Positions 53,887 through 63,811 of a stretch of DNA of 64,000 bases are shown one piece after another. Both the position numbers and the translations under genes were made by a program. Origin of the DNA: Athripsodes cinereus (taxonomy: Eukaryota; Arthropoda; Insecta; Trichoptera; Leptoceridae). The stretch is from the NCBI GenBank assembly GCA_947579605.1, contig OX388312.1, forward strand, positions 28,109,313 through 28,173,312, written 5' to 3'. Positions within the stretch are counted from its first letter, which is position 1. Each line of letters begins with the position of its first letter. Under the pieces are notes generated by a model. It was not told the DNA's origin and made no database searches. It worked only from the letters and a program-made list of their open reading frames with translations.

Positions 53887-55439
53887 AAAAAAGTTAAGTT
53901 TTGTTTACATCCAACATGGAATTCCACACACTTATGAATAAAAACAAAGTCAGTTTACTCTTAGGCTATTTTTTTTACATAAAAAACCTAAAGAGTTGGT
54001 TTAAGTACTCTTGCTTTAGAATAAGTCATTATTTGTTGTTTGCGTTTCAATCTCAAGTGCTTCACACTTATCCAACTGATAAATATCTACCTAGTATCCT
54101 TTTAATAAAAGTTCAAGAAGGTATTTTGTTATTTTGTTGGTAGTGAACGTTTGTCCATTAATTTTAATACACCCACGTTCAATGAGTATATTGACCAATG
54201 TGGGAGTATGAGTAACTAAAATCTTTTGTAACCGATAAGGGTGGAAGGATTGTCTGCATTCCATAGTGTACCTTCAAAACCTTCATCTTTTTATTTTATT
54301 TTTAAATTTCTCGTTTCGGACCACCTATTATAATAAATAATACCTACCGATACTCAGACGTGAAGTAAAAAAGTTTGTAAATGTATGTATGCACTTGCTT
54401 AATACACCTACACGGTATGGGCCCTTAAATCGTGCCCTGAGGTACTCCACTCCAATGTAATTCGTGATACCTTTATTGTACACTAGCTGACAAATTATTT
54501 ATTTTATTTTACAAATATCGTAAGTTCAACAAACTTTTACTTTTCACATCGTTTTCTCCATTGCTATGTATTTTATTGATCTTTTATCAATCTCCACGTA
54601 ACTATTATTACCTAATTCATATTGAGAGTGTGAGTGACACCAGCTGTCTTCGATATCCTAATTTATTACTTTGTGGTACAGAGAGGTTGTTCTGCTTTTA
54701 AGACCTTTCAATTTAAACTAAAATTTGTGAGAATGAAACACAATCGTTTATATATGTTGTGTTTTTTCGTTAATCGCGAAGTAATCCCTTATTAAAAAAA
54801 CATTCTTGTTTTGCACTACTTGAGAATGGTTATCAATTTTTGCGTAAGATACCTAATAGTAATGGGTAAAAAACAAATTTTAGCCTAAAATTTGTCTCGA
54901 TATGGGGTCACCAGTGTATATTTCATTCGCCTTCAAAAATTTCTCGTAAGCCATTTTTGTATCTTTAACTATTAAACATAATATGTAGGCAGTGATTATT
55001 CGGTCTAACAATGATGAAAATAATATAAGACACCTGTGCTTGCGTTGTGATTACGAAATGTTAGCTCATTCAATAGTGAAATCAATGAGAGGTATAATGG
55101 AATTTTATGTACTACGTATAGTTTAATAGTGTTTATCGCTTGTTAGCATCTATTGTTTTCACTATAATGATGCAGACTTGTAGTTGTTTGTATAAACATA
55201 TTAATGAAATATTACCTACTATTATGATGATAAGCGTTCTTGGTTGATGAAATTTTTGGTCGCAAGTTGTTGTTGAAAGCTAAATTTGTATGACAATTCG
55301 ATATAGATAACGCGTTCAATGGAATAAGTATACATAGTGTGGGAACAAATCCCTTTCACTAAGAGCAATATCGCGCTAATTATGTAAGTTACATAACCAA
55401 GAAGCAGGTTATTATCAGCAGGGCACATCGATTATATTC
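53887..55439. other. Unassigned 1.55-kb AT-rich stretch
   Basis: Open frames are short and lack motifs. No repeat recognised. Confidence 0.4.
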
Positions 55440-55602
55440 AGATCAGCCCCATGTTACAAACATGCGAGCCATACTCTTCGTGACAACAAATAATTAAGAC
55501 ATGCAGGATGAGCGACAATCCACGGCGCTGAATTTAAGTTGCAAAATATTCTTATTTTTCGAACACTCACCTTTTACAAGACACTTTTATTTTACGCTAA
55601 GT
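55440..55602 (-). repeat. Family C repeat, diverged
   Basis: 'gttacaaacatgcgagccat', 'actcttcgtgacaacaaata', 'gcgctgaatttaagttgcaa', 'cgaacactcaccttttacaa'. Confidence 0.6.
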
Positions 55603-56192
55603 TAGCTATTTCGAAATTCGCAGTTGGCAGGCTGTGACTAACTTCATGGGAGAACTAAATGATGCGTCTAAAAAAATAGAAATAAACACACAAATTTTAA
55701 TACCAATCTCTTTCTGAGCTTTCGAATTCCAATGTTCTGGTATAATTTTCATAGGAAATTATAGATTTTTTTGACACATGACCAATCGTTTATGAAAAAT
55801 ATTGCCTTCTGTGATCGAAAATACAGTCAAATAAAATTATTTTTGTGGGCGGTGTAATTACTTAATTATATTTATTTACTGAATGACTCTAAAGCCACGC
55901 ATAGAGAATGTATACATAAATTAATTAATGTCTATGCATAATCACTAGAGACCTAACGTTGCTCCATGTGGTTTAATTTTCTACCTTCCGAAAAGACTTA
56001 TTGTTTTTCAAATCACCTTAAAAATCCCATAATAGTTTTCGTGGAGATTTATGGGGGTTTCGGTTTCAATTTTGTACATTGTTAAGTTATTTTTATTTTA
56101 ACATTTAAATAATATTTTAATTCACTGTTGTAATTTAATCTTTAGCTCAAGGGCGTGATATATTAAAATATATTTTACTTATTTATATCCCG
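55603..56192. other. Unassigned AT-rich stretch
   Basis: No gene or repeat recognised. Confidence 0.4.
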
Positions 56193-56340
56193 TCGAGTCT
56201 CCCAATGGAAAGAATGGGTCTTCCACTCTTTTCTATGAGTTTTCTAGTATCCTGTAAAAGTCAGAGGTAAATTAAAAATCTTCAGTTCAGTATGTGACGC
56301 AACTTGAATGTCTAAGCATATATTGTCACGATTTTGATGA
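56193..56340 (+). repeat. Family C repeat, diverged 5' part
   Basis: 'gtcgagtctcccaatggaaa', 'gaatgggtcttccactcttt', 'cctgtaaaagtcagaggt', 'cttgaatgtctaagcatata'. Confidence 0.55.
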
Positions 56341-56850
56341 AGTTTTGTGTGCTTATCGGGTAGGTCTTAGAATCGGCCCACATCTATTTTTCATACCCCT
56401 AAAAGTTAAGAGTGATCCATCCCGATTTTTTTTTAAATTTTTTGGTCAAAATTTTTAATTTTTATTTTTTTGGCGAAGCATTAAAAATACATAGGTACAG
56501 CCCTAAATTTTCACCCTTCTACTATCAACCCCTATTTTTTAATTTTTAATCGAGTTCGTCGGTAGTCTGGGGGTAGAGTCTCGGCCTCGTGAACAGCGGG
56601 TCCGTGTTTCGATCCCAGGTGCCGGCAAACTCCCCTTTCACGACACAAGCTTTTAGTAGCTTACTGTGAAAGGTGTATAAGGTTGTATTTGGGTTTATAA
56701 CAAAAACCCAGATATATCTTTAAAAAAAAAAGTAGCGATATTAGTAGTTCAATCATTTTCAACTCCGGTCGATATAATTTTAATGTAGGTATATGACAAA
56801 TAAATAATGTATATGGGAAAACAACGTTTGCCGGGTCAGCTAGTTTAATT
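56341..56850 (+). mobile_element. Remnant of a DNA element with a GTTTGCCGGGTCAGCTAGT end
   Basis: The right end CAACGTTTGCCGGGTCAGCT resembles the reverse complement of the end of the element at 10947-13497 (ACTAGCTGGCCCGGCGAAC). A 'cggcccacatctatttttca' region with repeated 'aaatttttt' runs precedes it. A family A SINE is inserted at 56552. The left end is not found. Confidence 0.35.
56552..56731 (+). mobile_element. Family A tRNA-derived SINE
   Basis: Head GAGTTCGTCGGTAGTCTGG, box B-like GTTTCGATCCC with a substitution, body and A-tail to 56731. Confidence 0.8.
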
Positions 56851-57492
56851 ATCTAATCTAATTACGATTATAAATATATACGACTTTGTCGGCGCCATAC
56901 ATTCAACATATTATCCCAAAAACTATCATCAATAATTTCTACTTTGTTTATTAATCATTCTAATTCAATAATGAACCATAGAAAAACCTTTGCATCGTAC
57001 TATTGATACTTCATTCCTCTACTATAATATCCCAACAAACCTGTTATTTCACAAATAGGTAATAGTACTATAGATACCTAAATAGTTCAATACAAATAGT
57101 AAACGGGAATAATAGTAGAATACATCTAGGTATACCTACTATCTAGGTAAACTTTAGACAGGGATTCTCGTCCTAGGTCAAACATGCACGAATTCTTCCC
57201 ACGATATGGTAACTTTACTATACACACAAACTTTATTTATATATTGTATTTAATATTATTGAACTAATAATGATGATGACTCACAACTTAAATTGAGGCC
57301 ATTACTTGGTTATCCCACTTTTTAAAATCTCTTTTCTTTTTGTTTAGTTGTTAGAATGAAATGGAAATTGCAAAATAAATTTTGACAAAATAGAAATGGG
57401 AGATGAAACATTCACGCGGAATTCGCCTGTTGTCGGTACTTTGCCTTAAAAAATGGAAAATAAAAAGTAAATCGCCGAAATGAAAGTAATTG
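56851..57492. other. Unassigned AT-rich stretch
   Basis: No gene or repeat recognised. Confidence 0.4.
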
Positions 57493-58117
57493 GTTTGTCT
57501 GTGGAATTCCCAGCAAAGAATAGGTATCATACTCTTTTTTTGCTATTTTTTTAGTTCCCTGTAAAACCCAGGTGTTCGCAAAACATAACGTTTAAGACAT
57601 GGGTAGCCAACCTTTTCAGCAGCCGGGCCAAATTTCAGAATGAGATTTCCTACCGGGCCGCACAACTATACACCTACTCCATTTTTTGGAACTTTTAATA
57701 ATTTTACTTCACCTTAAAATTTCTACCCCCCCGTCGCCAAATTTTCGAAATGGTATAGGAATTTGAAATGTTACAAAACTCCTCGGTTTTCTTTAAGAAT
57801 ATTTTCTCGAAATACCTCTTTCAAAAAAGTAACGGGTTTTTGTACCGACTATTATTTTATTTAAAAAAAGTATGCATATGCTTCGCGGGCCGCACGGAGA
57901 CACCCAACGGGCCGCATGTGGCCCGCGGGCCGCGGGTTGGCCACCCTTGGTTTAAGACATTTAACAACTTCAGCTTAGCAGCGATGAGGTATGCCACCCA
58001 TCCCGAATATCATAACTTTAATTGGCCCGCAGAGGACGACTTGTCTGATTACTACATGCAGTTAGTCCGCTGATTACCCCACTTGTGTGAAATACTGTGA
58101 TGGTATACATGGATGAA
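57493..58117 (+). repeat. Family C repeat split by a hAT insertion
   Basis: The head (57493-57597: 'gtggaattcccagcaaagaa', 'cctgtaaaacccaggtgttc') and the rest (57958-58117: 'ttaacaacttcagcttagca', 'ggtatgccacccatcccgaa', 'cccacttgtgtgaaatactg', TGATGGTATACATGG) join across the insertion 57598-57949. Confidence 0.8.
57598..57949. mobile_element. hAT-type MITE with 8-bp target duplication, inside a family C repeat
   Basis: The left end CATGGGTAGCCAACC and the right end (reverse complement CAAGGGTGGCCAACC) are flanked by GTTTAAGA on both sides (57590-57597, 57950-57957). The subterminal region has repeated GGGCCGC-type GC-rich motifs, striking in AT-rich DNA. 352 bp, no ORF. Confidence 0.8.
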
Positions 58118-58767
58118 TGAATATGAATAATTGTTCATCTTAGGAATATAGCTAAGAAAAAAGTATCTTTCATTTACAGTCTGTTCATTCAATTTTGATT
58201 CCACTGAAAAATTTCTTTCTACGAAGTTCTAAAAGATACGCAAATTATATTATTATTGTTATTGGGAAGATGTAATATGAAAGAGAATGTTTCATATTTG
58301 GAAAAAAAATGTCTTGAAAAGAGGTTTCAGCTTTGGACTTCGTTGGTCTGATTGGAAAAGTTTTTATTTTATGTTATAACAATATTAAAAAACATATCTT
58401 TTTTTTACAATATTGGGTTGTTAAAAACAAACGGATAATATATCTTATTAACATATTATGCCATTTAATATATTATTTCCAATTCGAGCGATAAGGCTTG
58501 TCTCTAGACCTGAATGTTTTTTTTTCACAGAGAGAACGTTTCGAGCAAGCCATATAATCTAGTGAGTTTGCCGACAATCACATCTTGTCCTATGATATAG
58601 ATAATATATATTTGTACGTTGCTCATTAAATAAATAAAAAATATATAGTGCATATTATGTATACAGGTTTACTTCTTCACAATGTTACTCGACGGTAGGT
58701 AATCGTATACTTATCTATTTCCTGTATAATTAACTTACCTGCATCGGTCTCTGTGTATCTTCTAAAT
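58118..58767. other. Unassigned AT-rich stretch
   Basis: No gene or repeat recognised. Confidence 0.4.
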
Positions 58768-59496
58768 CAGTGGTCTACAACCCCCGGCACGCGGAAAGAA
58801 CATGAATGGTAGTCCGTTTTTTTCTGTTGTAGTTCAACATTTATTCGTACGATATAAGTTTCGGTGGATGGCGCTCACAGTAGCTGCCTAAAACCTTTGT
58901 ATCTTGCTTTTAAAAATTAAAATATTGTCTGAAATCGATTCTTAACAACAATATCGTAGTGCTTATATTAATTTTAGTATTTTATAAAAAAAATGTATTT
59001 TAGTGCTTAACTATTATAAAATAAAATAAAAGTAACATAGTAAAAAATATGTTAAGATCAGGAAATAAAAATTGCGACGATAAAATTTAAAACCGAAACT
59101 CATAATCCAAATTTATATGATTGTGTGTACTATTTTGGAATACATAAATAAATAAAAAAAGTATCTTCTGACGTTTTATTCATTTTTAAAATACTAAATT
59201 AAATTAAAGAAACCTTGGAGTAAAGTTATTAATAAAAATAATTATTTGAATAAAAATATGCGCCCTTGCAGTGACTTTTCACAAAACGGCGCAAAATAAG
59301 TTGTCTAGAATATTATTATTTTTATTCTTGAAATTTCCCTTAACGAAACGGAAGGACGTTAAACATTTCAAATTTCTATATGGGAAATTTTCAAATCTTG
59401 GAATCTGAGATCTAAAAAAAAGATCTTCTTTGAGGGCCGAGGTAAAATTATCAAACGTTCACCGGTCCGCGAAGGTAAAAAGGTTGCAGACCACTG
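58768..59496. mobile_element. hAT-type non-autonomous element
   Basis: The ends CAGTGGTCTACAACC and (reverse complement) CAGTGGTCTGCAACC match at 14 of 15 positions. The flanking octamers TTCTAAAT (58760-58767) and TTACAAAT (59497-59504) agree at 6 of 8, consistent with a decayed target duplication. Subterminal 'ttcaccggtccgcg' resembles that of 3464-4123. 729 bp, no transposase. Confidence 0.7.
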
Positions 59497-59504
59497 TTAC
59501 AAAT

Positions 59505-60136
59505 GACCCTTTTATTCTTTTTAAACTCTAATATAAAAAAAATCTCTCACGTTTATTATCTCCTAGACAAGGATACTTCAAAGCCAAAGCTATGGATAGG
59601 AAAAGGCAAATATTAAAAAGTGTTGGGCATTCGTGAAGCGTAACTAATTTAGTCTCTAGAGTACTTGGGAATTTTTGTGAAGAACTCTGTTGTATACATT
59701 CATGATACGGGATTATCGTTTTTTTTTTGTTAAAAAAAGGGACGGATTGTAAATTTATAAACGAAAATAAATGCACATAACCATCATATATTATTTATTC
59801 AAGTAAATTTGAGGATATTATCGGGTAGCCAGTCTTCTAATTTAAATTAAAAACATAAAAGTGACCTAATTTTTGTATTTTTGTGATAATTTTCCAGTAT
59901 TTAATATTTTGTTAAACTTAATAAAATTTTAGTTTTCTTTCTTATGTTTATCATGCATTTTAAAGCTACATACATGTTGTTCACAGAGTAAAATAAGTGC
60001 AGAGAAAAAAAAAATACAAATTATCCTCAAGAATTTGATCCACGTGGTCAAGCTTCGTAGTTCTCGGACGCTCATGCTTTTTCACACCCCCTCTTTCAGA
60101 TAAAATATTACGCAATTTTTAATTATCAGTTTATTT
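59505..60136. other. Unassigned AT-rich stretch
   Basis: An 82-codon minus-strand frame (59528-59776) has no motif. Nothing else recognised. Confidence 0.4.
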
Positions 60137-60377
60137 GTAAATTTAACACATGAAATTACCATATAAGGCTCATAAAAGACAACGTCACCTTATTCGTTAG
60201 TGCCCCGGACGGCTGAAGCTGTCATGAACCTTCGGCAAGTCGCCCGGTAGCTTAATTGGACAAAGCACTCCTCGCGACAAGGTAGGAATGCGGGTACAAG
60301 TCTCATCCGGGGCACTATAAGGTGACGTTGTCTATACTAAGCCTTATAAATATGGTAATTTAATGTGTTTAATTTAC
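60137..60377. mobile_element. Foldback element with ~72-nt arms around a tRNA-like core
   Basis: The left arm (60137-60209) and right arm (60306-60377) are imperfect inverse copies: 'gacaacgtcaccttat' pairs with 'ataaggtgacgttgtc', 'ggtaatttaatgtgttt' with its near mirror, and GCCCCGGA with TCCGGGGC at the inner ends. The ~96-nt loop region holds the tRNA-like sequence. Confidence 0.6.
60241..60313 (+). pseudogene. tRNA-like sequence (degraded) in the foldback loop
   Basis: CGCCCGGTAGCTTAATTGGA resembles an acceptor start and a D-arm (stem GCTT/AAGC). A T-arm-like GCGGGTACAAGTCTCATC follows and the acceptor 3' side CCGGGGC closes it. The B box has substitutions (GGTACAAGTCT for GGTTCRANTCC) and the anticodon arm does not fold well, so this is a tRNA-derived SINE head or pseudogene. 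Confidence 0.5.
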
Positions 60378-60852
60378 ATATTTATTATATCATAACCTCA
60401 TACAATGGTTAATTGTAAAAATAACATCAATAAACTTATCAGTATATTGCTTTTGTTGTTAGTCCACTCCTGTTCAGCTGCGGTCACGTCACTATCAGTG
60501 CTATCTTCCCGCAGAGTGATTGGGATGTACATCCTCCAATCACGAGGCGGGTGGTATCCTTTACTTTATCCCATCCTATATCCTTACTCTATATTACATA
60601 TGCACGTATTCTAACCCATGTATAACTACCTCCACCTACACTCACACACACTATATAATCCTTATTTATACCCATTATATTTGTATCAGCATGTGCATAC
60701 ATATAGTATTATCACAGCTTAGATATTAATACTATATCTACTTACGTTTTTCTTTGCACTTTCCCGTATTTGCATGGTTCTATTTTCTATGTAATAAACG
60801 TAGGTACCTGCCCGTTTTGTCTTATGTAATTCATGCATCGATTTCTATGTTA
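60378..60852. other. Unassigned; weak candidate small secreted-peptide frame
   Basis: A 69-codon plus frame (60405-60614) begins MVNCKNNINKLISILLLLLV and continues HSCSAAVTS, which looks like a signal peptide with a cleavage site after CSA. The rest is unconvincing and there is no supporting context, so it is more likely chance. Confidence 0.2.
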
Positions 60853-61071
60853 AAGTTGATATTTTCAACCGACGGTACTTGGTGGAAATTCATGTTGAAT
60901 TAATTGTAAATAAAACACTTATTTATAGTATATCCACAGTGACTTTTTATTGGACGCGAGCCGGCACTTTTCACTAGCCTGATGATGAGAGCGGAAGCTC
61001 TTGAAAGCCGGCTCGCGTCCAATAAAAAGTCACTGTGGATATACTAAATAAATAAGTGTTTTATTTATAAT
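60853..61071. repeat. Family D head-to-head palindrome with hammerhead-like apex
   Basis: Leader 'gatattttcaaccgacggta', CTTGGTGGAAATTCATGTTG, then a left arm (60903-60965) and right arm (61007-61071) that are inverse copies differing by one base and a 2-nt indel over ~63 nt. The ~41-nt apex carries CTGATGA, a stem-loop and GAAA (60979-61006), directly adjoining GCCGGC of the arm. Confidence 0.7.
60979..61006 (+). ncRNA. Hammerhead-ribozyme-like core
   Basis: CTGATGA, one extra T, GAGAGC, GGAA tetraloop, GCTCTT, then GAAA. Stem II pairs over 6 bp with one G-U. Helix III would be the long arms (GCCGGC and outward). The cleavage-site position after the left GCCGGC reads A instead of the required U, and only ~13 nt are left for helix I. 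It looks like a derived or decayed type III hammerhead. Confidence 0.4.
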
Positions 61072-61366
61072 GATTTCTATGTTATTTCTCATATAAGTCA
61101 TTCTTTGCCCTATATATTATAAGTACACGTAGTATGGGTTTAACGTACTGATTTGTGTTAGTTGGAAGATATCGCGTCTCTGCGATAAACTCGCCCATTA
61201 AACCTGTTAGGTACTGCTTATTATTTTCGTTTAAATATGTATTTTATTCAATAAAGTTTATTATTATCATTTTTGCTATGTCACATAATAGCTACTCAGG
61301 ATTTTTTCCCGGTAATACAGCTCTAACGGGCACATGTGCCAAGTATCATTCGTTTTGTGTTAATGT
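61072..61366. other. Unassigned AT-rich spacer
   Basis: No gene or repeat recognised. Confidence 0.4.
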
Positions 61367-61505
61367 AACCCGTTTCTTTGTCAGTTCGTCAATATTTCTG
61401 TGTCAGTTCGTTAAGTTTCACCCCTTTCTGTGTCAGTTTGTCAATATTTCTGTGTCAGTTCGTTAAGTTTCACCCGTTTCTGTGTCAGTTTGTTAAGTTT
61501 CGTCT
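61367..61505. repeat. Minisatellite, ~52-bp unit made of two ~26-bp half units
   Basis: Five half units share TTTCTGTGTCAGTTYGTYAA. They alternate between an 'caata' ending and an 'agtttcaccc' ending, giving about 2.5 copies of a 52-bp unit with few differences. Confidence 0.8.
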
Positions 61506-62333
61506 ATTTAAAAAAAAATACATACCTACTATTCTACAAGTATTCACAATTGGAGCCTTCTTTCTGTAGAGTGACGTATTATTTCGCTTGTGGTAGTGTT
61601 ATTATTATTATATTTCTAATTTTACAGATTTATTACTGTTTTTCCCGTACCTATCACGTATTCGAGATTTTTCTGTTTGCAACACGAATTAAGTATAATT
61701 ATGTAGTTGTTAATATCTACGTAATCATTTTACTTTTTTTCCGTATTCAATATTTTACAGTATGCAACAGAGACAACATAAACTTATTCAGAACAATGAA
61801 TATATTTTTAATTGAATGCATTTGTAAACATTTTTATTACTACTATTTTTCCCGTATTCAAACTATTTCTGTACTTAAATCATGTTCATTGTACTCTGAA
61901 TCATCAAGACGAAAATAAATAATTTTGTAATAATAATTTTTCTTAAATAACGTTAATAAGCACACGTTATTTTGTTTTAACTTTAATTTTTTTCTAATGT
62001 CGCTTAAGGCTTATTAATGGTCTCAGATGTGGCACCATTTAAGTTCTTACACACATATATGGCGATCCATATATATTTAAATATTTTAATTACATACTTT
62101 CATTAAAGGAGTTCAAATTATGTAAATGAAACTATACATATAAAACCTAATATGTGAATAAAAAACTAATATCAAATTTAATTGATGCCATAATTAGAAA
62201 ACGTACAATTATTTCGTATTTTTTTAAAAGATGAATCTGAGTTTCAAATAAGCCCACACATGCCCCAAACACACTAAGAGTAAATGTTGAACTCAGTTTT
62301 CGCATATTAAGTACTGTATTTTTCATACATAAA
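61506..62333. other. Unassigned AT-rich stretch with loosely repeated CCGTATTC motifs
   Basis: A 162-codon plus frame (61430-61918) runs out of the minisatellite and is rich in Phe, Tyr and Ile, as expected of AT-rich sequence. 'tttcccgta..' / 'ccgtattcaa' blocks recur at about 61640-61665, 61740 and 61850, suggesting an old ~110-bp tandem array. I do not call a gene. Confidence 0.35.
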
Positions 62334-62366
62334 GGGAGTTTTCACATACAAGATGTGAAAACTCCC
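62334..62366. repeat. Perfect 14-bp stem hairpin
   Basis: GGGAGTTTTCACAT and its exact inverse ATGTGAAAACTCCC around the loop ACAAG. The same AAAGGGAGTTT motif recurs at 62550, outside the element at 62385-62535. Confidence 0.7.
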
Positions 62367-62384
62367 TGTTAAAAGAAGCCGGAG

Positions 62385-62535
62385 AGGTGTTCCGATGCTT
62401 ACGAATCGGTTTAGGCTGGCCTATGTGCACTTTACCCGTGGTAGTTCACCAATGCCTGTTTAATAAGTTAAGTTATTAAATTAAATTTAATTCTAATAAG
62501 CCAGCCTAAGTCGATTCTTAAGCATCGGAACACCT
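62385..62535. mobile_element. Small MITE-like element with ~36-nt inverted arms
   Basis: AGGTGTTCCGATGCTTACGA at the left is mirrored by TTAAGCATCGGAACACCT at the right, and the match continues inward to GGCTGGC/GCCAGCC. 151 bp. A single-arm relative lies at 52003-52043. Confidence 0.6.
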
Positions 62536-63310
62536 TTCTTGTTTCCTACTAAAGGGAGTTTGCACAATCTATTGAGTGTTATTCTTTTACAGTATATCTC
62601 TGTGTGGTGAATAGTGTGCCATCAGTGAAAGGATTCGAAGAAAGGATTTTTCGATTTGAAATCCAAGATTATATCGTCAGGCGACTCACCGCAACAATAT
62701 CATTATTGGTCTTTTTGGCTCCATTTTTGAATATATATAGGATTCTCCCTTATACTTCCACAGCTTTCAATCCTGGGCAGACTGTCTCTAATCACCAACA
62801 GTCACCCATTCTATACCATCAGACCACCTTGTTAACTGTGGCCTGCTGGTACTTCCACTTCCATTCCAAGTTTCCATTACATAACCTTCATCGACTATCT
62901 TTTATCACCACAATATTATTTGTACAAACACTGAGGTTTTCGGTAAGGAATATCCGAAATTCCCAGATAAAGCTAATGACATCTATTATTTATTTTTTTG
63001 GAATTAATTGATGTATATACCCATGACGAAAATTAAGATAAAAAACGTTTCAACTCCAAATTATCATTAGATACATAATGTCATTCTAAATATTATTACC
63101 TAAGGACGGAATTCTTTTGAAGTCCTTTTTTTTTAACGAACTCCATCCCTTTTAAGGGTTACATCATTATAAAACAGTTTATGACGTTTGTGATTTGAGA
63201 TGCTCCGTCTAAAAACATACCGGGATATTTTTTAATATGATTGATTTAAGTTAGTTATAAATAGGAAAATATAAATGCCCTCATATTATAAGCACGCATT
63301 TTTTTTCATT
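62536..63310. other. Unassigned stretch with a 135-codon open frame
   Basis: The plus frame at 62604-63011 has no recognised motif or domain. Its length is mildly unusual for this composition. No promoter, splice or poly(A) evidence supports it. Confidence 0.3.
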
Positions 63311-63560
63311 GCGGATTCCTCCGTGAAGAATGGATTTTCAATTCTTTTCTGTAAGTTTTGGAGTTCCCTGTAAAGGTCAGGTATTTTATTTTCTCTTGCA
63401 AACAGAGTGATAGAGTAAAATAAACAACAATACACAGCCAAATTACAATATTAGAAAACCAGCAAAGTATTCGTACGATATCGTGTGTAAGACATTTAAA
63501 ATTTTCAATTAAACGATGAGGTTTGGCACCCATCAGGAATGACTTATTTTTTTAATGTAG
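63311..63560 (+). repeat. Family C repeat with a short internal insertion
   Basis: 'tccgtgaagaatggattttc', 'aattcttttctgtaagtttt', then after ~70 nt of unrelated sequence 'aaacgatgaggtttggcacc', 'catcaggaatgactta'. Confidence 0.55.
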
Positions 63561-63584
63561 GCGAGAATGCCATATCTATATATC

Positions 63585-63655
63585 TTGAAATACTTCACAA
63601 GTTGGGTTGTCGGTGGACCAACTCCTTATAATGAACATGTAAATTTCCACTTTCA
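63585..63655 (-). repeat. Family C fragment in reverse orientation
   Basis: 'tacttcacaagttgggttgt', 'cggtggaccaactccttata' and 'atgaacatgtaaatttccac' match the family C 3' part in reverse. Confidence 0.45.
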
Positions 63656-63679
63656 TTTTCAGACAGAATAGTTTTAAAA

Positions 63680-63811
63680 ATGCTGGTGCATAGTACTATT
63701 CTGGTACCGTTACTTACGTACCTATGCAAGCGAAACATGGTTGAAGCAGATGCGATTTCTGAGAAGAATGGTTGGTAAAACGTTGCGTGATAGAGTGAGG
63801 AATGAGGACAT
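63680..63811 (+). mobile_element. RTE-like LINE internal fragment (family 'KKIYLAERNG')
   Basis: Encodes, across two frames, LVHSTILVPL, 'YASETWLK' and LRRMVGKTLRDRVRNEDI, aligning to residues about 40-95 of the frame at 45972-46586. It stops abruptly at 63811, where unrelated sequence begins. Confidence 0.6.

Noticed and set aside
61367..61505. CRISPR-like regular repeats
   Set aside because: Units are contiguous without spacers and the context is eukaryotic; it is a minisatellite.
61430..61918. 162-codon plus-strand frame
   Set aside because: Starts in a minisatellite and continues in AT-rich DNA as Phe/Tyr/Ile-rich sequence. Length alone is not enough.
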